Shown here: positions 8,291-18,996 of the stretch, one piece after another
Layout of the letters: every line of letters starts with the position of its first letter
Numbering within the stretch: position 1 is the first letter of the stretch
Position numbers and translations under genes: made by a program
The notes under the pieces: generated by a model
Seen by the model: only the letters and a program-made list of their open reading frames with translations
What the model was told of the DNA's origin: nothing
The model's database searches: none
Source of the DNA: Lysobacter_L cavernae
GTDB taxonomy: Bacteria; Pseudomonadota; Gammaproteobacteria; Xanthomonadales; Xanthomonadaceae
Direction of reading: 5' to 3'
NCBI RefSeq assembly: GCF_042648505.1
Contig: NZ_JBHRXK010000001.1
Span: 248,001 to 312,000, forward strand
Length of the DNA: 64,000 nt

Positions 8291-9667
8291 ATGTCCGCCA
8301 ACGTCGAATCCCAGCTGCTCGCCCTGTCCCCGCTCGATGGCCGCTATGCCGGCAAGGTCGATGCGCTGCGCCCGATCTTCTCCGAGTTCGGCCTGATCAA
8401 GGCGCGGGTCAAGGTCGAGGTCGAATGGCTGCTGGCGCTGGCCAGCGAGCCGGGCATCGTCGAGCTGAAGGCCTTTTCGGCCGACGCGACCGCGCGCCTG
8501 CGTGCGCTGGCCGACAACCTCTCGGTCGCCGACGCGGCCCGGGTCAAGGAAATCGAGCGCACCACCAACCACGACGTCAAGGCGGTCGAGTATCTGATCA
8601 AGGAACGCCTCAAGGACGATACCGAGCTCGGCCCGGCGCTGGAGTTCGTCCACTTCGCCTGTACCAGCGAGGACATCAACAACCTCAGCTACGCGTTGAT
8701 GCTCAACGAAGCGCGGCAGGAAGTGTTGCTGCCCAAGCTCGACGAGCTGATCCAGAAACTGCGGGCGATGGCGCACGAGCACGCCGGCCTGCCGATGCTG
8801 TCGCGTACCCACGGCCAGACCGCTTCGCCGAGCACGGTCGGCAAGGAACTGGCCAACGTCGTCGCCCGCCTGCAGCGCCAGGGCGAGGTGCTGGCCGGCC
8901 TGCCGATGCCGGGCAAGATCAACGGCGCGGTCGGCAACTACAACGCCCACGTCGCCGCCTACCCCGACATCGACTGGACCACGTTCTCGCGCCGATTCGT
9001 CGAGTCGCTCGACCTCAACTGGCAGCCCTACACCACCCAGATCGAGCCGCACGACGGCATCGCCGAGCTGTGCGACGCGCAAAAGCGCATCGACACCATC
9101 GCCGTCGACCTGTGCCGCGACGTCTGGGGCTACATCTCGCTGGGTTACTTCAAGCAGGCGGTCAAGGCCGGCGAAGTCGGCAGCTCGACCATGCCGCACA
9201 AGGTCAACCCGATCGACTTCGAGAACGCCGAGGGCAACTTCGGCATCGCCAACGCCCTGCTCGAACACTTCGCCGCCAAGCTGCCGATCAGCCGCTGGCA
9301 GCGCGACCTCACCGACTCGACCGTGCTGCGCGCCCTGGGCACCGCCTTCGGCCATGCGCTGATCGGCTATGACGCGTTGCTGCGCGGCCTGGGCAAGCTC
9401 AGCGCCAACCCGGAGCGCCTGGCCGCCGACCTCGACGCATCGTGGGAGGTGCTGGCCGAGGCCGTGCAGACCGTGATGCGCCGCCACGGCCTGCCCAACC
9501 CGTACGAGCAACTCAAGGCCCTGACCCGCGGCCAGGGCATCAACGAGGCCTCTATGCGCGCGTTCATCGCCACGCTGGAACTGCCGGCCGACGCCAAGCA
9601 ACGCCTGCTCGAGATGACGCCGGGCAGCTACACCGGCCTGGCCGAGCGCCTCGCCCGCGAGATCTGA
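8291..9667 (+). CDS. purB: Adenylosuccinate lyase
   Basis: 458 residues, the family length for the E. coli-like form. PurB removes fumarate from SAICAR and from adenylosuccinate in purine synthesis. The signature GSSTMPHKVNP and the catalytic-loop context are present, with the N-terminal LSPLDGRYAGKVDALRPIFSE typical of gammaproteobacterial PurB, and the TSEDINNLS and SRTHGQTASPST active-site stretches. The start ATG has no strong ribosome site (CCTGCGTGCC before it). It heads a run of four same-strand genes with gaps of 10, -4 and -4 nt. In E. coli purB is also a near neighbour of the roxA (ycfD) gene, found here two genes downstream. Confidence 0.96.
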   Translation: MSANVESQLLALSPLDGRYAGKVDALRPIFSEFGLIKARVKVEVEWLLALASEPGIVELKAFSADATARLRALADNLSVADAARVKEIERTTNHDVKAVEYLIKERLKDDTELGPALEFVHFACTSEDINNLSYALMLNEARQEVLLPKLDELIQKLRAMAHEHAGLPMLSRTHGQTASPSTVGKELANVVARLQRQGEVLAGLPMPGKINGAVGNYNAHVAAYPDIDWTTFSRRFVESLDLNWQPYTTQIEPHDGIAELCDAQKRIDTIAVDLCRDVWGYISLGYFKQAVKAGEVGSSTMPHKVNPIDFENAEGNFGIANALLEHFAAKLPISRWQRDLTDSTVLRALGTAFGHALIGYDALLRGLGKLSANPERLAADLDASWEVLAEAVQTVMRRHGLPNPYEQLKALTRGQGINEASMRAFIATLELPADAKQRLLEMTPGSYTGLAERLAREI

Positions 9668-9677
9668 CCCGACGACG

Positions 9678-10076
9678 ATGCAGCTGCTGGTCAACATCGA
9701 TGTCGCGGACCTCGCCTCGGCGCAGGCGTTCTATACCGCGGCGTTCGGGTTGACCGCCGGCCGCCGCTTCGGCGACAGCGGCGTCGAGCTGCTCGGCGCG
9801 CAAGCTCCCATCTACCTGCTGCAGAAGCCGCAAGGCAGCACCGGTACGGCCCAGTCAGCGCGTGACTACGCGCGGCACTGGACACCGATCCATTGCGACG
9901 TCGTGGTCGACGACCTCGACGCCGCGCTCACCCAGGCCCTTGCGGCAGGCGCCGTGCAGGAAGGCGACGTGCGTACGGCGAACTGGGGCCGCATCGTCCA
10001 CCTGGCCGACCCATTCGGCCACGGCTGGTGCCTGCTGCAGTTCCTCGGCCGCGGTTACGACGAGATCACCACATGA
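9678..10076 (+). CDS. VOC-family (glyoxalase/bleomycin-resistance-like) protein
   Basis: 132 residues forming one VOC module made of two beta-alpha-beta-beta-beta units: LLVNIDVADLASAQAFYTAAFGL at the start and HCDVVVDDLDAALTQALAAGA in the middle, ending in the usual LADPFGHGWCLLQF. Members are metal-dependent lyases, isomerases, dioxygenases or binding proteins; the specific activity cannot be told. Conserved-looking possible metal ligands include His in PIHCD and Glu/Asp near the end. It starts 10 nt after purB and overlaps roxA by ATGA, so it is translationally coupled to the roxA gene. Confidence 0.85.
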   Translation: MQLLVNIDVADLASAQAFYTAAFGLTAGRRFGDSGVELLGAQAPIYLLQKPQGSTGTAQSARDYARHWTPIHCDVVVDDLDAALTQALAAGAVQEGDVRTANWGRIVHLADPFGHGWCLLQFLGRGYDEITT

Positions 10077-11362
10077 GCAAGAACAAGCCCGCCCCCGCGA
10101 AGAAGGCCGTTAAAAAGGTCGCCACGAATGCGATCACGAAGCCGGTCGACCCGGCACTGCCGATCGAAGTCGACGCCAGCACGCTGCCGCCACTGGGCAT
10201 GCCTGCCGCCCAGTTCCTGCGCGACTACTGGCAAAAGCGGCCGCTGCTGATCCGCAACGCTTACCCGGGCTTTGTCTCCCCAATCCAGCCCGAGGACCTG
10301 GCCGGCCTGGCCTGCGAGGAAGCGGCGCTGTCGCGGATCGTGGTCCACGACCGCGCCAACGACCGCTGGACGCTGCGCCACGGCCCGTTCGACGAAGCCG
10401 AGTTCCCCGGCATGCCGCACCAGGACTGGACCCTGCTGGTACAGGACGTCGACAAGTGGGACGTCGACATCGCCGCATTGCTGGAACCGTTCGACTTCCT
10501 GCCGCGCTGGCGTATCGACGACGTCATGGTTTCGTTCGCCGCGCCGGGCGGTTCGGTCGGCGCGCACGTCGACCAGTACGACGTGTTCCTGCTGCAGGCG
10601 CACGGCCATCGGCGCTGGCAGATCGATGCCGGACTGAGCTTGAACGGTGTGGCTCCACCACTGGATTTCCGCAACGACGTCGAGCTCAAGCAACTGCGCG
10701 AGTTCACCCCGACCCACGACTGGGTGCTCGGCCCGGGCGACATGCTCTACCTGCCGCCGGGCGTGCCGCACAACGGCGTGGCCGAGGACGCCTGCCTGAC
10801 CTTCTCGGTCGGCATGCGCGCGCCGTCGGCGGCCGAATTGCTCGGCGACTTCGTCGACACGCTCGCCAGCGATGCCGACGAGGCGCTGCGTTACCGCGAC
10901 CCCGACCTGTCGCCCCCGGCCGACGCCAGCGAGATCGACACGGCCGCGATGAACCGCGCGGTCGAGGCCTTGAACATGCTGCGCATGAACGACCCCGACC
11001 GCCTCGGCGACTGGTTCGGGCGCTTCATCACGGTCTACCGCGCCGCCGGCGAGGTGCAGGCGGGCGACGACGCCCGCTCGCGCATCGAGATCGAATGGGA
11101 CCTGCAGCACGGTGCGGCGCTGCATCGCCACCCGTGGTCGCGCATGGCCTGGCGCCGCGCGCACCGCAGCGGCGAGGCCGCGCGCCTGTACGTCAGCGGC
11201 CAGGATCATCCGCTACCGGCCGCCGATGCACAGCGCATCGCCAATGCCGTCGTGTTCGACGGCCCGGCCTACGCCGCGCTGTCGGAAACCGGTCGCGATT
11301 GCCTGTATGCCCTGTTGCAAGCCGGCCACTACCGGCTGGCGCTCGCCGACGAAGAAGAATGA
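10073..11362 (+). CDS. roxA: Ribosomal protein arginine hydroxylase, JmjC/cupin 2-oxoglutarate oxygenase (YcfD/RoxA)
   Basis: 429 residues, start coupled to the VOC gene by ATGA. The family hydroxylates an arginine of ribosomal protein L16 using Fe(II), oxygen and 2-oxoglutarate. The HxD iron ligands are His165 and Asp167 in GAHVDQYDVF, and the third ligand is His233 in LPPGVPHNG. The C-terminal part is the winged-helix dimerisation region typical of ribosomal oxygenases. The first 25 residues are an extra Lys/Ala-rich tail (KPAPAKKAVKK) absent in E. coli YcfD (373 residues). The proximity to purB is shared with E. coli. Substrate is inferred from the family. Confidence 0.88.
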   Translation: MSKNKPAPAKKAVKKVATNAITKPVDPALPIEVDASTLPPLGMPAAQFLRDYWQKRPLLIRNAYPGFVSPIQPEDLAGLACEEAALSRIVVHDRANDRWTLRHGPFDEAEFPGMPHQDWTLLVQDVDKWDVDIAALLEPFDFLPRWRIDDVMVSFAAPGGSVGAHVDQYDVFLLQAHGHRRWQIDAGLSLNGVAPPLDFRNDVELKQLREFTPTHDWVLGPGDMLYLPPGVPHNGVAEDACLTFSVGMRAPSAAELLGDFVDTLASDADEALRYRDPDLSPPADASEIDTAAMNRAVEALNMLRMNDPDRLGDWFGRFITVYRAAGEVQAGDDARSRIEIEWDLQHGAALHRHPWSRMAWRRAHRSGEAARLYVSGQDHPLPAADAQRIANAVVFDGPAYAALSETGRDCLYALLQAGHYRLALADEEE

Positions 11363-12267
11363 CCCCTGCCGCGCGCCCGTTCCGGGTCGAAGCCGTCGCC
11401 TTCGAGGACGGCCTGCCTGCACTGCGCGCGGTTCGCGATACCGTGTTCGTGCAGGAACAAGGCGTCCCGGTCGAACTGGAACACGACGCGCTGGACCCGC
11501 TGTGCCGGCATGTGATCGCCCGCGATGCCGACGGCCAGCCGATCGGCACCGGCCGTCTGACCCCGGAGCGCCGTATCGGCCGCATGGCGGTGCTGGCGCA
11601 GTGGCGCGGCCGTGGCGTCGGCGAAGCGATGCTGCAAGCGTTGATCGACGAGGCCCGCGGGCTCGGCTGGCGCGAACTGTCGCTGCATGCCCAGGCCTCG
11701 GCGATCGCGTTCTATGCCCGCCACGGCTTCCTGCCGTTCGGCAGCCGTTTCGTGGAGGCCGGCCTCGAGCATCAGTCGATGCGGTGCCTGCTCGATGCGG
11801 TCAATCCGGTCGAGGACCACGAAGCGGCCCTGGCCGCCCTGCTCGGCGTGATCGCCGGGGCGCGCCGCCATCTGTGGGCCTACAGCCGCGAACTCGACCC
11901 CGGCCTGCTCGACCGGCCCGAGGCAGTCGCGGCGCTGCGTCGCTTTGCCGTGGATGGGGGCGAAACCCGGTTGCTGTTGCAGGACCCGGCCGCGCCGCAG
12001 CGCGCCATTGCCCCATTGCTGGGCCTGGCGCAGCGCCTGCCGACCGCGTTTGCGTTCCGCGCGATCGAGGAACCGGTCGACCGCTCCTACCCGTCGGCCT
12101 ACATCGCCAACGACCGCGGTGGCTGGTATTTCCGCGCACTGGGCCACCGTTTCGAAGGCGAAAGCCGGCTCGATGCACCAGCGCGGGCCCGGCAACTACG
12201 GGCATTGTTCGAGCCCGTCTGGGAGCGCGCCCGCCCCTGCAGCGAGTACCGCGCCCTCGGTCTTTGA
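11359..12267 (+). CDS. GNAT N-acetyltransferase fused to a C-terminal accessory domain
   Basis: 302 residues, start overlapping the roxA stop by ATGA. Residues 1-150 are a GNAT fold of ElaA-like type: VRDTVFVQEQGVPVELEHD, then the acetyl-CoA loop MAVLAQWRGRGVGEAML and FYARHGFLPFGSRFVEAG. Residues about 155-302 are a second domain (HEAALAALLGVIAGARRHLW ... YFRALGHRFEG), which I recognise only as a recurrent C-terminal partner in Xanthomonadaceae, perhaps phospholipase-D-like without its HKD motif. Acceptor substrate unknown. The coupling to roxA suggests a shared link to ribosome or protein modification, but this is inference. Confidence 0.85.
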   Translation: MTPAARPFRVEAVAFEDGLPALRAVRDTVFVQEQGVPVELEHDALDPLCRHVIARDADGQPIGTGRLTPERRIGRMAVLAQWRGRGVGEAMLQALIDEARGLGWRELSLHAQASAIAFYARHGFLPFGSRFVEAGLEHQSMRCLLDAVNPVEDHEAALAALLGVIAGARRHLWAYSRELDPGLLDRPEAVAALRRFAVDGGETRLLLQDPAAPQRAIAPLLGLAQRLPTAFAFRAIEEPVDRSYPSAYIANDRGGWYFRALGHRFEGESRLDAPARARQLRALFEPVWERARPCSEYRALGL

Positions 12268-12350
12268 GCACAGCCGCACTTGAAGCGCTCGCAACCGGCC
12301 CAACGCTAACTGACCAGTGCTTGGCCGCTGTGGGTCTTTCGACGTAAGTG

Positions 12351-12382
12351 TTAGCCGTTTGCCCTCGGCCTGCCGCTATAAT
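12351..12382 (+). promoter_or_regulatory. Candidate promoter of the suc operon
   Basis: A perfect TATAAT at 12377-12382 stands out in GC-rich DNA 85 bp before the sucA start. The best upstream partner is TTAGCC at 12351-12356 with a long 20-bp spacer, so the -35 assignment is weak. The rest of the 200-nt gap after the GNAT gene shows no gene and no T-tailed hairpin. Confidence 0.45.
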
Positions 12383-12467
12383 TCCGATTCTTGAGCGCCT
12401 GAATAGCCGCCAGCGTGCGTAATTCGGGTGTCACCGACCTCTCCCATCGAGTTTCCCGATAGCCATC

Positions 12468-15293
<2,826 letters not shown>

Positions 15294-15366
15294 AAGCCGC
15301 CGCCGAACTTAAGCTTGCCCCCTCACGCTTCTCACGCCACATACCGTTATCCAGGATGCCCGCCCC

Positions 15367-16578
15367 ATGAGCACCGAGATCAAAGTTCCCGTCCTGCCCG
15401 AGTCCGTCTCCGACGCCACCATCGCCACCTGGCACAAGAAAGCCGGTGACGCGGTCAAGCGCGACGAGAACATCGTCGACCTCGAGACCGACAAGGTCGT
15501 GCTGGAAGTGCCCTCGCCGGTCGATGGCGTGATCAAGGAAATCAAGTTCGCCGAAGGCGCGACGGTCACCAGCCAGCAGCTGATCGCGATCGTCGAGGAA
15601 GGCGCCGCCGCACCGGCGTCCGAAACCAAGGCCGACAAGGCCGTCGACGCCAAGAACGATGCTGCTGCCAAGGACGTCGCCGCGCCGGTGCAGCCCAAGG
15701 CCGAGGCTGCGAAGGCCACCGCCGGCGCCGACCAGCTGCCGCCGGGCGCACGCTTCACCGCCGTTACCCAGGGCATCGACCCGTCGCAGGTCGAAGGCAC
15801 CGGCCGCCGTGGCGCGGTGACCAAGGAAGACCTGGTCAACTACGCCGCGGGCAAGACCGCCGGCGTCGCCGGTGGCGCGCGTCCGGAAGAGCGCGTGCCG
15901 ATGACCCGCATGCGCGCCCGCATCGCCGAGCGCCTGATGCAGTCGAAGAACTCGATCGCGATGCTGACCTCGTTCAACGAGGTCAACCTCGGCAAGGTCA
16001 TGGCGATGCGCAAGGAACTGGGCGAATCGTTCGAGAAGGCCAACGGCATCAAGCTTGGCTTCATGAGCTTCTTCGCCAAGGCCGCCGCCAACGCGCTGCA
16101 GAAGTACCCGGTGGTCAACGCCTCGGTCGACGGCAACGACGTGATCTATCACGGCTACACCGACATCTCGATCGCCGTGTCCACCGACAAGGGCCTGGTC
16201 ACGCCGGTGCTGCGCAACGTCGAGCGCATGGGCTTTGCCGATGTCGAGCAGCAGATCGCCGAGTACGCCAAGAAGGCGCGCGACGGCAAGCTGGCGCTGG
16301 AGGACCTGCAGGGCGGCACCTTCACCATCACCAACGGCGGCACCTTCGGCTCGCTGATGTCGACGCCGATCGTCAATCCGCCGCAGTCGGCGATCCTGGG
16401 CATGCACGCCATCAAGGAGCGCCCGATCGCCGAGGGCGGTCAAGTCGTGATTGCGCCGATGATGTACATCGCGCTGTCGTACGACCACCGCATCATCGAT
16501 GGCAAGGACGCGGTGCTGTTCCTGGTCGACATCAAGAACCAGCTCGAAAACCCGCATCGCATGCTGCTGGGGATGTGA
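15367..16578 (+). CDS. sucB: Dihydrolipoyllysine-residue succinyltransferase (E2o)
   Basis: 403 residues. Domains: lipoyl domain 1-78 with lipoyl Lys43 in LETDKVVLEV; Ala/Lys-rich linker about 80-118; peripheral-subunit-binding domain about 120-155 (GIDPSQVEGTGRRGAVTKED); catalytic acyltransferase core about 170-403 with the YDHRIIDG active site (His374, Asp378). It transfers succinyl from SucA to CoA and is the core of the complex. Between its stop and lpd lies a REP-like inverted repeat (16589-16735) that may uncouple lpd expression. Confidence 0.97.
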   Translation: MSTEIKVPVLPESVSDATIATWHKKAGDAVKRDENIVDLETDKVVLEVPSPVDGVIKEIKFAEGATVTSQQLIAIVEEGAAAPASETKADKAVDAKNDAAAKDVAAPVQPKAEAAKATAGADQLPPGARFTAVTQGIDPSQVEGTGRRGAVTKEDLVNYAAGKTAGVAGGARPEERVPMTRMRARIAERLMQSKNSIAMLTSFNEVNLGKVMAMRKELGESFEKANGIKLGFMSFFAKAAANALQKYPVVNASVDGNDVIYHGYTDISIAVSTDKGLVTPVLRNVERMGFADVEQQIAEYAKKARDGKLALEDLQGGTFTITNGGTFGSLMSTPIVNPPQSAILGMHAIKERPIAEGGQVVIAPMMYIALSYDHRIIDGKDAVLFLVDIKNQLENPHRMLLGM

Positions 16579-16588
16579 TGCCTGCAAG

Positions 16589-16735
16589 CCCCTCTCCCTC
16601 TGGGAGAGGGGTTGGGGTGAGGGTCGGCGAAGCGACGGTTCCCTCAGTCCCCAATTTCAGCAAACAGTTCGATTTCCACGCTTCGCCGAACCCTCATCCG
16701 GCGCTACGCGCCACCTTCTCCCGAGGGGAGAAGGG
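16589..16735. repeat. REP-like inverted repeat pair between sucB and lpd
   Basis: The left half has a short hairpin (CCTCTCCCTCTGGGAGAGG) and continues to GAGGGTCGGCGAAGCG; the right half begins CGCTTCGCCGAACCCTC, which is its reverse complement with one indel, and ends in a second hairpin (CTTCTCCCGAGGGGAGAAG). The two halves face each other around about 45 bp of unique sequence. This is the architecture of intergenic REP/BIME elements. Confidence 0.8.
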
Positions 16736-16756
16736 AAAGGCAAAGGATCCAGATCA

Positions 16757-18199
16757 ATGAGCGAACAGCAGAATTTCGACGTCGTCGTCATCGGTGCCGG
16801 CCCGGCCGGCTACCACGCCGCCATCCGCGCCGCCCAGCTCGGCCTGAAGACCGCGTGCATCGACGCCGCGCTCGGCAAGGACGGCAAGCCGGCCCTCGGC
16901 GGCACCTGCCTGCGCGTGGGTTGCATCCCGTCGAAGGCGCTGCTCGACAGTTCGCGCCAGTTCTACAACCTGCAGCACCTGTTCGGCGAGCACGGCATCA
17001 CCACCAAGGACGCCAAGATCGATGTCGGCACGATGATTGCCCGCAAGGACAAGATCGTGAAGCAGTTCACCGGCGGCATCGCGATACTGTTCAAGGCCAA
17101 CAAGGTCACGCCGTTCTACGGCTTTGGCCAGTTGCAGCCGGGCAACGTGGTCAAGGTCAAGCAGCACGACGGTTCCGAGGTCGAGCTCAAGGCCACCAAC
17201 GTGATCATTGCCGCCGGCTCGGATTCGATCGAGCTGCCGTTCGCCAAGTTCGACAACGACACCATCGTCGACAACGTCGGCGCGCTCGACTTCACCGCCG
17301 TGCCCAAGCGCCTGGGCGTGATCGGCGCCGGCGTGATCGGCCTGGAGCTGGGCAGCGTGTGGAAGCGCCTCGGCGCCGAGGTCACCATCCTCGAAGCCCT
17401 GCCCGACTTCCTCGCCGCCGCCGATGCCGAGGTCGCCAAGACCGCGGCCAAGGAACTCAAGAAGCAGGGCCTGGACATCAAGCTCGGCGCGAAGGTCAGC
17501 AAGGCCGAGATCAAGACCAAGGGCAAGAACAAGGAAGTCGAGGTCACCTACGCCGATGCCGAAGGCGAGAAGACCATCGTCGTCGACAAGCTGCTGGTCT
17601 CGGTCGGTCGTCGCGCCGCCACCCGTGGCCTGCTGGCCGAAGGCACCGGCGTCAAGCTCGATGCGCGCGGCATGATCGAGGTCGACGCGCACTGCCACGC
17701 CGGCGTCGACGGCGTCTGGGCCGCGGGCGACTGCGTGCGCGGCCCGATGCTGGCGCACAAGGGCTTCGAGGAAGGCATCGCCGTGGCCGAGCTGATCGCC
17801 GGCCTGCCGGGCCACGTCAACCTCGACACCATTCCGTGGGTCATCTACACCGAGCCGGAAATCGCCTGGGTCGGCAAGACCGAGCAGCAGCTCAAGGCAG
17901 AGGGCGTACCGTACAAGACCGGCAGCTTCCCGTTCGCGGCCAACGGCCGTGCGGTGGCGATGGCCGAACCGGCCGGCTTCGTCAAGGTCATCGCGCATGC
18001 CGAAACCGACCTTGTCCTGGGCCTGCACCTGGTCGGCGTCGGTGTGTCGGAACTGGTGCACGAGGGCGTGTTGACGATGGAGTTCAAGGGCTCGGCCGAC
18101 GACCTGGCCCGGATCTGCCACGCCCATCCGACCTTGTCGGAAACGATCCACGACGCCGCCATGGCGGTGGGCAAGCGCGCGATCCACAAGGCCAACTGA
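16757..18199 (+). CDS. lpd: Dihydrolipoyl dehydrogenase (E3)
   Basis: 480 residues, starting at the ATG at 16757 just after the REP-like repeat. It re-oxidises the dihydrolipoyl group of SucB with NAD+. The FAD motif VVVIGAGPAGYHAA (9-22), the redox disulfide GGTCLRVGCIPSK (Cys51, Cys56), the NAD motif VIGAGVIGLELG and the C-terminal catalytic His457 in HPTLSETIHD are all present. Its place after sucAB points to the 2-oxoglutarate complex; other 2-oxoacid complexes could share it. Transcription probably ends at the strong hairpin at 18273. Confidence 0.96.
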   Translation: MSEQQNFDVVVIGAGPAGYHAAIRAAQLGLKTACIDAALGKDGKPALGGTCLRVGCIPSKALLDSSRQFYNLQHLFGEHGITTKDAKIDVGTMIARKDKIVKQFTGGIAILFKANKVTPFYGFGQLQPGNVVKVKQHDGSEVELKATNVIIAAGSDSIELPFAKFDNDTIVDNVGALDFTAVPKRLGVIGAGVIGLELGSVWKRLGAEVTILEALPDFLAAADAEVAKTAAKELKKQGLDIKLGAKVSKAEIKTKGKNKEVEVTYADAEGEKTIVVDKLLVSVGRRAATRGLLAEGTGVKLDARGMIEVDAHCHAGVDGVWAAGDCVRGPMLAHKGFEEGIAVAELIAGLPGHVNLDTIPWVIYTEPEIAWVGKTEQQLKAEGVPYKTGSFPFAANGRAVAMAEPAGFVKVIAHAETDLVLGLHLVGVGVSELVHEGVLTMEFKGSADDLARICHAHPTLSETIHDAAMAVGKRAIHKAN

Positions 18200-18202
18200 G
18201 TA

Positions 18203-18332
18203 CGTGATTGGTGATTCGTGATCGGTGATTCGTGCAAAACGAACACCTACGCGCCACCATCCGCCATTACGCAACGCCGGGCATGCCCGGCGTTTGCTTT
18301 TTCAGATCACTAATCACGAATCGCCAATCACG
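18203..18332. repeat. Long inverted repeat flanking the lpd terminator
   Basis: The left arm 18203-18234 (CGTGATTGGTGATTCGTGAT...) and the right arm 18305-18332 are about 90 percent reverse-complementary over 29 bases. Each arm contains an internal direct repeat of the GTGATTCGTGAT type. The 70 bp between them hold the terminator. The right arm runs to 7 bases before the start codon of the next gene. Confidence 0.8.
18273..18302 (+). terminator. Intrinsic terminator after lpd
   Basis: A perfect 22-bp palindrome at 18273-18294 (arms AACGCCGGGC and GCCCGGCGTT with only AT between them) is followed by TGCTTTTT. It ends the sucA-sucB-lpd transcript and is nested inside the longer inverted repeat. 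Confidence 0.85.
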
Positions 18333-18338
18333 GCTCCT

Positions 18339-18932
18339 ATGAAAACCATCTGCGTCTACTGCGGCTCCAACTCCGGCTCCAAGCCCCTCTACACCGAACG
18401 CGCGATCGCGCTCGGCACGCGCATGGCGAAGGACGGCCTGGCCCTGGTCTACGGCGGTGGCAACGTCGGCCTGATGGGCGTGCTGGCCGATGCGGTGCTC
18501 GAGGCCGGTGGCGAAGTGATAGGCGTGATCCCGGAGCAACTGGTCAACTGGGAAGTCGCGCACAAGGGCGTGACCCGGCTGGAAGTCGTCGGTTCGATGC
18601 ACGAGCGCAAGGCGCGCATGTTCGACCTGTCCGATGGTTTCATCGCTCTGCCCGGCGGCTTCGGCACGCTCGACGAGATGTTCGAGATGCTGACCTGGCG
18701 CCAGCTCGGCATCGGCGACAAGCCATGCGCGTTCCTCGACGTCGACGGCTTCTACTCGCCGCTGATCGCCATGATGGATCGCATGGTGGCCGAGCGTTTC
18801 GTCCACCCCGACCAGCGCGACGACCTGTGGCATGGCGACGACATCGACGTCATGCTGGCCTGGATGCAACGCTACCAGCCCGCTGCGGCATCGAAATGGC
18901 TGGACGAGAAGCGCCGCAAGGCGTTGCGCTGA
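18339..18932 (+). CDS. LOG-family nucleotide 5'-monophosphate phosphoribohydrolase
   Basis: 197 residues, start at ATG 18339. The LOG/TIGR00730 fold shows CVYCGSNSG at the N-terminus, GGGNVGLMG in the nucleotide-binding loop, and the catalytic PGGFGTLDEMFE motif. Family members cleave cytokinin riboside monophosphates or other nucleoside monophosphates to the base and ribose phosphate. The upstream bases belong to the inverted repeat and carry no clear Shine-Dalgarno (CGGCTCCT before ATG), so the gene may be weakly or conditionally translated. In-frame extension upstream encodes repeat-derived residues only. Physiological substrate not determinable here. Confidence 0.9.
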   Translation: MKTICVYCGSNSGSKPLYTERAIALGTRMAKDGLALVYGGGNVGLMGVLADAVLEAGGEVIGVIPEQLVNWEVAHKGVTRLEVVGSMHERKARMFDLSDGFIALPGGFGTLDEMFEMLTWRQLGIGDKPCAFLDVDGFYSPLIAMMDRMVAERFVHPDQRDDLWHGDDIDVMLAWMQRYQPAAASKWLDEKRRKALR

Positions 18933-18996
18933 CTCGCCCGCAACATGGCCTGGACTATCCTGCCGCTTACATCGTCGTAACGGAGTTCGCCGCCCC

